From Actinomadura sp. KC06 (GTDB taxonomy: Bacteria > Actinomycetota > Actinomycetes > Streptosporangiales > Streptosporangiaceae), in contig NZ_SMKT01000025.1 of the NCBI RefSeq assembly GCF_004348735.1, positions 1 to 64,000 on the forward strand: DNA of 64,000 nucleotides, given 5' to 3'. Shown one piece after another: positions 59,201 to 64,000 of the stretch. A model generated the notes under the pieces. It saw only the letters and a program-made list of their open reading frames with translations. It was not told the origin of the DNA and made no database searches. Every line of letters begins with the position of its first letter. Positions within the stretch are counted from its first letter, which is position 1. Both the position numbers and the translations under genes were made by a program.

Positions 59201-60436
59201 CGCCCGCTCCTCCCGCTCCTCGTCGACGCCGTCGGCCGCCGCCGTGATCGCCTGCACCGACCGCTGCAGCTCCGTGAGATCCGCCGAAGACGCCCCCAGC
59301 ACCGCCAGCGAAAGATCCCGCAACTCCTCCGGGATCTTCTCCCGCAGGACGGCGAGCGCCTGATCCTTGTGCGCCGTGACCAGCACCCGCTTGCCGTGCG
59401 CGACCAGGTGCGAAACGAGATTGGCGATGGTGTGGCTCTTGCCGGTGCCAGGCGGACCCTGCACGGTCACACCACTATGCCGGGCGAGCTTCCGGGCGAT
59501 CTGCTCCTGCTCGTCGTTCGCGGCGAGAGGCAGTAGCAGACGTTCGGCGACCGGCGCCCAATCCGCATCGCCGGCCGCGATGGCCCCCCGCGCCGCGTCC
59601 TCCCCGGCGGCGAGCGCCACCATCGGGGCGGGCAACCGCTCCCCCTCCGCGGCCTTGAGCTGCTCGAAGAACCGCAGGAACATGACCCTGCGCCTGCGGA
59701 CGAACAACCGCCACGTCGCCGCGATGACCGGCGCCTTTTCGCTTTCCGGCAATCCGGGGCCGTCGACGAGCCGGTCGTCGAGCCCGAGTGGCGCGAGGAT
59801 CCGCCGGTACAGCGGACGCGTCTCGTCCGCCGCCCAGGGGTCGACGGCCTTGTCTTTCACCTGCTCCACGACCGCGTTGAGCTGGTCGAGCCCGGCGACC
59901 CCGAGACCCTGCAGGCAGTCCAGCTCCAGCACGGGCAGCCCGTCGGGGACGATCGAGATCTCACCGGACCGCTCATCGAACGCGATCCGCGCCCGCGTGA
60001 TCAGCAGCGGATGGCAAACACGGTGCCCGCCCTGCTTCCAGCCGAGAACACCGTGGCCCCACACCAATTCGTGGGTGGCCTCGTCCGTGCGCATCCGCTG
60101 CCGGAGCCGGAACAACGCCTCGTACAGCCGCCGCGCCGCAACAGCGTCCCGCGCGGCCTCCGCCCAAGGCGCCCATACACTCGCTCGCCACCGCTCGAAC
60201 TCGGCGATCGCGTGATCGTCGCCTTCGGCGAGATCGTCCGGAGCTTCCGGCAGGACGTACGGATCGTCCCGCACGACCCCGCGGAACGGCTCGCGCAGCT
60301 CAAGGGGAAGCGCAGGCGGCAGCGGCTTCGGCACCTTCCCGACCCGCAACCACGCGTCCCCGGCCGCCGCCCCGACCCGTACCGCAGGGTGGGCCGGCAG
60401 CTCGTCCGGCGACGCGGCGACGTCACTCCCCGACAT
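56249..60436 (-). CDS. SF1 helicase with C-terminal Vsr/DUF559-like endonuclease domain
   Basis: 1395 residues from ATG 60436. Helicase motifs: Walker A GPPGTGKS at about 327-334, Walker B VIVDESSQCD near residue 1001, VVGDDKQISPS (motif III), GFQGDERDVVFISVV (motif V) and INVAASRARDQMWV (motif VI), as in Upf1/Dna2-type helicases. A long helical insertion of about 600 residues separates motif I from motif II. The C-terminus from about 1284 contains SEFERRVLRLLL, RIDLVV (Asp1315) and AIECDGDK (Glu1328), the acidic-residue layout of DUF559/Vsr-like nucleases. Such helicase-nuclease fusions are common in defence islands. It is translationally coupled to the upstream small ORF. Confidence 0.88.
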   Translation of the reverse strand: MSGSDVAASPDELPAHPAVRVGAAAGDAWLRVGKVPKPLPPALPLELREPFRGVVRDDPYVLPEAPDDLAEGDDHAIAEFERWRASVWAPWAEAARDAVAARRLYEALFRLRQRMRTDEATHELVWGHGVLGWKQGGHRVCHPLLITRARIAFDERSGEISIVPDGLPVLELDCLQGLGVAGLDQLNAVVEQVKDKAVDPWAADETRPLYRRILAPLGLDDRLVDGPGLPESEKAPVIAATWRLFVRRRRVMFLRFFEQLKAAEGERLPAPMVALAAGEDAARGAIAAGDADWAPVAERLLLPLAANDEQEQIARKLARHSGVTVQGPPGTGKSHTIANLVSHLVAHGKRVLVTAHKDQALAVLREKIPEELRDLSLAVLGASSADLTELQRSVQAITAAADGVDEEREERATAALRDRLDQVQGDVALLRKRLRESLAREQESLEIGGFRRTAAEVAEWLAEHEDEFATIPDALTTASGCPLDVRELTELYTLAAGIARQDAVAAMLDLPPARRLPAGAALTARWEELRRLGEILAGLQEHGADLGRVDGVGPEELAALAEECGHAARTLAALQEPWVARLREQVVQNPRWRELWTGHARRLSEDTAECGRLRATIAGSLIELSAAPYRETLALLEQARARFAQGKRVSPLVQRGLAQFLKTTRLDGEPPRSAADIDKIAAFAELRRRRETAVRLWYEELVAALGAPVPPGEGAVEVWIDAETQKIHAALAWETDQWPRLRSRLSRVIADDAVPARPVPDDLHRFATVLGGLQARVRQRQVHADFDALAAFLGEARARDGASPLWTDLVNALERHDADSWDAAIATASRLTALRPQVARLNELHGRLAVVAPQWARRILETGGDGCGDPSRLGSLWRWRQAETWLRAIIDADDLGQVQRRLDEVRDEQRRLTLELTRRSAWLAMKRGLGHTQRQALVGWLQTLRKIGKGTGVNANKWRAEARRLMPEAMGAVPVWIMPYYRVAESFDPAAAPPFDVVIVDESSQCDVFAIGLLGLGHKVVVVGDDKQISPSAVGVRRDRVDELIRTHLPSFPNAMLLDMESSLYDASARLFPGVVRLREHFRRLPRIIEFSSQHYYGGEIQPLREESAVRLPGPAVRAVHVPDGVRRDLAIGNVNEAEADAVVDQVVQCCADPAYDGRTMGVISLLGTSRQAQLIDERLLGKLGPEEYERRLLRCGDSYGFQGDERDVVFISVVSDGEGAPFTARRYEQRINVAASRARDQMWVFHSVQPHRLHPEDQRARLIRYAADGQRSADLARDLEARCDSEFERRVLRLLLGRGYLVTPQHPVGNLRIDLVVRGGGHKLAIECDGDKFHGPDQWEGDLRRQAVLERLGWRFWRVRGSVFHRDPDAAMSSLWPLLGSLGITPDRPADIGP

Positions 60437-60563
60437 GCCGGACGGGCTTGGCGTAGACCTCCTGCGCGAGCGCGCTCAGATAGTCGTAGAGATGCCCGAT
60501 CCGCTCCCGCGTCAGCGCGTCCCCGGCCACCGGCACCCCAACATTCCTCTCGTTTGGCCCCAT
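60423..60563 (-). CDS. 46-residue ORF overlapping the helicase start
   Basis: From ATG 60563; the stop at 60423 lies 14 bases inside the helicase gene, so translation should be coupled. The product has a helical core ALTRERIGHLYDYLSALAQE and ends AKPVRHVGE. No known family is recognised. The overlap and the amphipathic helix suggest a small partner or regulatory peptide for the helicase, but a spurious ORF cannot be excluded. Upstream in-frame extension would give a longer, low-complexity N-terminus with no clear ribosome site. Confidence 0.55.
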   Translation of the reverse strand: MGPNERNVGVPVAGDALTRERIGHLYDYLSALAQEVYAKPVRHVGE

Positions 60564-60772
60564 AAGCCCACGAACCAGACCTAGATGGGACGCACAACAC
60601 GCTCTCCCGGTTGCCGTTGCCTTGCCGCGCCGGACATCGTCGCGACGAATGGGGGACGAGACCGTAATGGCCGAGCCGATAAGCATCACTCTGAGTGCGG
60701 AACCGGCTGCGGCGGCGACCCTCGCGCCGGCCTATTCAGGACATCCGTGGATTCACCATTCACCTCCCGCTA

Positions 60773-60778
60773 TGATCG
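60773..60778 (+). promoter_or_regulatory. -10 box of the small membrane protein gene
   Basis: TATGAT is a good -10 match, with no convincing -35 seventeen bases upstream. It would give a transcript starting near 60785, which supports the GTG start at 60814 over the earlier in-frame codons. Confidence 0.4.
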
Positions 60779-60813
60779 TCCAGCTTTTTATCCCGGACAT
60801 GCGGAGAGGCATC

Positions 60814-61158
60814 GTGAATATCGATTTCAGTGCCGACGCCACTTTCTCGTGGTACGTCGTCTTGTTGATGGTGTCCGGCGTCGCCATGCTCATCATGGCG
60901 GCCATCGGAGGCGGCCAGGGCATCGGCGCGAGGCTGCTCAATGCCGCCTTCGGCGTGGGCTTCCTCGGATACGCCGTCTATCTCAACTTCATCTTCGATG
61001 GTGGCGAATACGCCATGTTCTTCTATGCGTTCATCCTGCCGGTACTGATGCTCTTCCGCTTCGTAGGAGCCCTACTGAGGGGGTTCTCTCCGTATCCGCG
61101 CCCCGAGCTGGCCGCCCGGCATGCCGACATCGTTGGAGATCCGGGCGGGAACTCGTGA
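60814..61158 (+). CDS. Small integral membrane protein
   Basis: 114 residues from GTG 60814, GGAGAGG about five bases upstream; longer in-frame starts at 60622 or 60667 precede the -10 box. Three hydrophobic helices: FSWYVVLLMVSGVAMLIMAAI, LLNAAFGVGFLGYAVYLNFI and MFFYAFILPVLMLFRFVGAL. No catalytic motif is seen. It is divergent from the helicase locus and its role is unknown. Confidence 0.6.
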   Translation: MNIDFSADATFSWYVVLLMVSGVAMLIMAAIGGGQGIGARLLNAAFGVGFLGYAVYLNFIFDGGEYAMFFYAFILPVLMLFRFVGALLRGFSPYPRPELAARHADIVGDPGGNS

Positions 61159-61508
61159 GGGCACTGTTGGAGGCTGGAAGCGACCGCGTTCGCGCGGCTC
61201 CTGTCCGACCTGACACAGCGCGTGTACGACACCTACAGCGCCGATTACGCCGATCACTTGCACGCGCTGGCCATTCCGGCCGACCTTCTGGCCCCGGGTG
61301 GACGGCCTTTGGTGCGGCCTCATCGTGTTGCCCCTTCACCTGCGCCCACGCCGACGTCCACCGCCGCAGCATGATCGTGGGCGGTCAATTCGGCGATCGT
61401 CGACTCCGTCCGCTACTCGCGGCTCGTCGCGCGGAACGGCCCTTATCGGCCGCCCTGCGCGCCCGCTGACCGGGCGGCCACGCAGCGCGGCCTCGGGTTA
61501 GGCGGGGG
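61159..61508. pseudogene. Possible degenerate gene remnant
   Basis: No intact gene. In the membrane-protein frame after its stop, 61183-61368 encodes TAFARLLSDLTQRVYDTYSA and more protein-like sequence with no start codon, ended by TGA. In another frame, near 61380-61440, NSAIVDSVRYSRLVARNGPL also looks coding. Two protein-like pieces in different frames suggest a decayed, frame-shifted gene, but the evidence is only the look of the translation. Confidence 0.3.
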
Positions 61509-62675
61509 CTAGCGGAGGGGGCGGAAGAAGGCGCGGACGTCCTCGGTGAGCAGGTCGGGACGCTCCATGGCGGCGAAGTGGCCGCCCTCGTCGAAGTCGG
61601 ACCAGTGGACGATGTTGTTGCCCTGCTCCGCATACCGGCGGATCGCGATGTCCTCGGCGAACGCGGCGACGCCGGTCGGGGTCGTCGGGGGCTCGGTGTT
61701 CCAGCCGCCGGACATGTGCATGTTCTCGTAGTACATGTTGGCCGCCGAGCCGAAGGTGTCGGTGAGCCAGTAGAACATCACGTCGGTGAGAATCCGGTCG
61801 CGGTCCATCGCGGTCTCCGGGAGATCGCGGGACGGGTGCGTCCACTCCTTGAACTTCTCGACGATCCAGGCGAGCTGGCCGGCGGGGGAGTCGGTGAGCC
61901 CGTACGCGAGGGTCTGCGGGCGGGTCGCCTGGATCTGGAAGTAGCCGCTGCCGTTCGCGGTCCAGTCCGCGAGCCGGTCCAGCCGGGCCCGCTCCCGGTC
62001 GTCGAGCGCGGCCCGTTCCTCGTCTGACACCTCGCCGTACGGGATGAAGCCGTAGGTGGCGGCGTTCACGTGCACGCCGACGACGTGCTCCGCGTCGATG
62101 CGGCCCAGCTCCGGCGCGACGAACGCGCCCATGTCGCCGCCCTGCGTTCCGTAGCGCTCGTAGCCCAGCCGGCTCATCAGCGTGGCGAACGCGCGGGCGA
62201 CCCGGCTGGAATTCCAGCCCTCCTCGTGGGTCGGGCCGGAGAACCCGAAGCCCGGCATGGAAGGGATGGCGACGTGGAACGCGTCGGCGGGGTCGCCGCC
62301 ATGCGCACCGGGGTCGGTGAGCGGGCCGATCATGTCGAGGAACTCGACGACCGAGCCGGGCCACCCGTGGCACAGCAGCAGCGGCAGCGCGTCCGGCTCG
62401 GGCGAGCGGACATGCAGGAAGTGGACGGTCTGCCCCTCGATCTCGGTGACGAACTGCGGGATCTCGTTGAGCGCCGCCTCATGGCCGCGCCAGTCGTAGG
62501 ACGTGCGCCAGTACTCCACGAGGTCGCGCAGGTAGTCGACGGGGACACCGCGCTCCCACGCCCCGCCGGGCAGGGCCGCGCCCCACCGCGTGCGGGCGAG
62601 CCGGTCGCGGAGGTCCTGCAGGCGGACCTCGGGAACATCGATGCGGAACGGACGGATCTCACTGGAACCGGTCAT
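61509..62675 (-). CDS. Epoxide hydrolase (EHN domain) family protein
   Basis: 388 residues from ATG 62675. The N-terminal EHN region ([25 protein letters not shown]) is followed by the alpha/beta core: oxyanion [10 protein letters not shown], nucleophile GGDMGAF (Asp), lid tyrosine region, and base EGGHFAAME (His). It opens epoxides by adding water. The promoter region contains a cluster of inverted repeats, so it is probably regulated. Confidence 0.92.
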   Translation of the reverse strand: MTGSSEIRPFRIDVPEVRLQDLRDRLARTRWGAALPGGAWERGVPVDYLRDLVEYWRTSYDWRGHEAALNEIPQFVTEIEGQTVHFLHVRSPEPDALPLLLCHGWPGSVVEFLDMIGPLTDPGAHGGDPADAFHVAIPSMPGFGFSGPTHEEGWNSSRVARAFATLMSRLGYERYGTQGGDMGAFVAPELGRIDAEHVVGVHVNAATYGFIPYGEVSDEERAALDDRERARLDRLADWTANGSGYFQIQATRPQTLAYGLTDSPAGQLAWIVEKFKEWTHPSRDLPETAMDRDRILTDVMFYWLTDTFGSAANMYYENMHMSGGWNTEPPTTPTGVAAFAEDIAIRRYAEQGNNIVHWSDFDEGGHFAAMERPDLLTEDVRAFFRPLR

Positions 62676-63150
62676 GACGCCTCCATCGCGATACGGAACG
62701 GATCGTTCTGTTCTCAGAGTACCAGAACGGAATCATCTATTCCATCTGGAGGTCATCACAACGACGCGTAACCGGCCAGAGCGGGAACGCTGGCTGCCGG
62801 GCGGTATCAACGACGCCATGCGGCGGCCGGGCAGGCGGGTTCCTGCGCCCCGCGCCCGATATCCCCGTCCGGCCGGCCCGGATCATCGGAGGGCTGTCCG
62901 AATACGGTCAGGCTCACCGCACACGGGGAGTCCCATGGCCACCCGACTCCGTCCGACGTGCTACGACCTGGGATGATGTTTCGCTCCTGGGGTGGCGCCC
63001 GCGCCGGCCGACGGCGGCGAGCGGCCCGGGTGGCCCACGGTCACCACGCAGCGACGCTCGGGGAACCGTGCTCGTTCGTCTGCGCGCCCCTATCCTGGCT
63101 GTCCGGCCGGGGGGACCCTGGTCAGAGCCGTCCTGGGAAGGCGGGCGCCG
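62676..63150. other. Intergenic region between epoxide hydrolase and protein kinase
   Basis: About 475 bases between two divergent genes. It holds the epoxide hydrolase operator-like repeats at 62696-62729 and the kinase leader. No convincing ORF or RNA gene is seen in the rest. Confidence 0.5.
62696..62729. promoter_or_regulatory. Operator-like inverted repeats upstream of the epoxide hydrolase
   Basis: GAACG-GAT-CGTTC (62696-62708) is a perfect palindrome with a three-base centre. CGTTCTG (62704-62710) is also repeated as CAGAACG (62723-62729) twelve bases on. The two overlapping inverted repeats start about 20 bases upstream of the ATG, where a repressor such as a TetR dimer would block the promoter. 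Confidence 0.4.
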
Positions 63151-64000
63151 ATGAAGCCGCTCGAACCGTCCGATCCGCGGGAGATCGGCGGCATCGAGCT
63201 GCACGGCAAACTCGGCGAGGGCGGTATGGGCGTCGTCTACTTCGGCGTGACCTCCGACGCCGAGCAGGTCGCGGTCAAGGTGATCCGGGACGGCTTGGCG
63301 AGTCACGCCGGCATCCGGGAGCGCTTCGACCGCGAAGTGCTCGCGGTCGGGATGGTGCAGGGGCCGCGCGTCGCGGGTCTCGTGGCGGCCTCCGAGCCGG
63401 GCGCCGACAGTCCGTGGCTCGCGATGGAGTACGTGCGGGGCGAGACGCTCATGGAGTACCTGGAAGGGCATCCGCCGTTCAGCCCGGAGATGGGTGCGGC
63501 ACTCGGCGTCCTTCTGGTGGAAGCGCTGACCGAGATACACGGTGCCGGAGTCCTGCACCGGGATCTCAAGCCCGCCAACATCGTGCTCGGCCCGGACGGC
63601 CCGAAGGTCATCGACTTCGGCCTCGTCGACCTGGCGGAGGCGGACGACGCCCTCACCGAGACGGGCATGCGGCTTGGCACGCCTGCCTTCATGCCGCCCG
63701 AGCAATTGGAGTCGGCGAAGGACCTGACACCAGCGGCGGATGTGTACTCGACTGGTGCCACGCTGCTCTACGCGCTGACCAAGCGCCACCCGTACGGGCC
63801 GTTGAAAGGAAACCCGCTGTACTCGGCAATCGCGAACCCCGACAAGAGGCCGGACGTGTCGGGCCTGCCCGCGCCGCTGGAACCGGTGATCGAGGCCATG
63901 CTGGCCCATGACCCGGCTGCCCGGCCGACTCCGGTGGAGGCGTCCGCCGAGTTCCGCGGGGTGCTCGCCGGCGCCGGTCTGACGCCGCGGGACGCCCGCA
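63151..64000 (+). CDS. Serine/threonine protein kinase (3' end outside window)
   Basis: ATG 63151 with GGAAGG about nine bases upstream. The Hanks-type kinase domain is clear: LGEGGMGVVYFG (glycine loop), VAVKVI (lysine), VLHRDLKPANIVL (catalytic loop) and VIDFGLVDLA (DFG). The kinase domain ends near codon 270 and the frame continues out of the window, so an extracellular sensor domain may follow. Actinobacterial kinases of this type often respond to cell-wall or osmotic signals. Confidence 0.93.
   Translation, partial: MKPLEPSDPREIGGIELHGKLGEGGMGVVYFGVTSDAEQVAVKVIRDGLASHAGIRERFDREVLAVGMVQGPRVAGLVAASEPGADSPWLAMEYVRGETLMEYLEGHPPFSPEMGAALGVLLVEALTEIHGAGVLHRDLKPANIVLGPDGPKVIDFGLVDLAEADDALTETGMRLGTPAFMPPEQLESAKDLTPAADVYSTGATLLYALTKRHPYGPLKGNPLYSAIANPDKRPDVSGLPAPLEPVIEAMLAHDPAARPTPVEASAEFRGVLAGAGLTPRDAR

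Noticed and set aside
1-64000. CRISPR arrays, tRNA or rRNA genes, insertion sequences, integrases and attachment sites
   Set aside because: No regularly spaced repeats, cloverleaf-like sequences, transposase or integrase motifs were seen on reading; a dedicated search (tRNAscan, ISfinder) was not possible.

Overview
The window is very GC-rich, with strong G/C preference at codon third positions, many GTG starts and dense, often overlapping genes. It also carries an F420-type oxidoreductase, a SapB/AmfS-type lantibiotic cluster, LAL and AfsR-like regulators and streptogrisin-like proteases. Together these point to a filamentous actinomycete, probably Streptosporangiales or a relative such as Actinomadura. 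That placement is inference; no rRNA or tRNA gene was seen. All functions were assigned by reading motifs in translated sequence, and no database was searched.

Layout. 1-1246 is a truncated Bcr/CflA drug exporter with a 19-bp near-perfect palindrome in its promoter. 1355-11634 is a six-gene minus-strand operon: GrpE-like, lidless Hsp70, large beta-module protein, soluble zinc-ribbon GTPase, GAP1-like protein and membrane zinc-ribbon GTPase. It looks like an NTPase/chaperone signalling or conflict system. 11830-21531 is mainly metabolic: ACT protein, acyl-CoA synthetase, PfkB kinase, class II aldolase, PPOX/F420 protein, alpha/beta hydrolase with an operator-like promoter, ADP-ribosylglycohydrolase, AraC/DUF2000 pair, acyl-CoA dehydrogenase and Uma2 protein. 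21600-28608 holds a quinone-oxidoreductase-like enzyme, an orphan secreted protein, a type II thioesterase between strong terminators, two tandem S1 proteases (one without a propeptide) and an ornithine-cyclodeaminase-like protein.

28900-38820 is a class III lanthipeptide locus: NarL-type response regulator, two ABC half-transporters whose nucleotide-binding domains have complementary defects, a 36-residue AmfS/SapB-like precursor with two Ser-x-x-Ser...Cys ring motifs, LanKC synthetase and a LAL-type LuxR regulator. 38951-54145 contains a glycosyltransferase, GGCT-like protein, BCP peroxiredoxin, CocE/NonD hydrolase, MscS channel, an unusual HATPase-ankyrin fusion, acyltransferase, GPP34 protein, a ribbon-helix-helix/SPFH operon with a TATCA-rich operator-like region, DHA2 exporter, AfsR-like regulator and M20 amidohydrolase.

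54186-60563 is the best candidate for a little-described system. A 46-residue ORF overlaps the start of a 1395-residue SF1 helicase with a C-terminal Vsr/DUF559-like nuclease. Downstream lies a protein joining a TIR/nucleoside-deoxyribosyltransferase-like N-terminus, an unassigned middle region and a SAM methyltransferase. The architecture suggests nucleic-acid surveillance or phage defence (inference). The window ends with a small membrane protein, a possible gene remnant, an epoxide hydrolase with operator-like repeats and the start of a Ser/Thr protein kinase.
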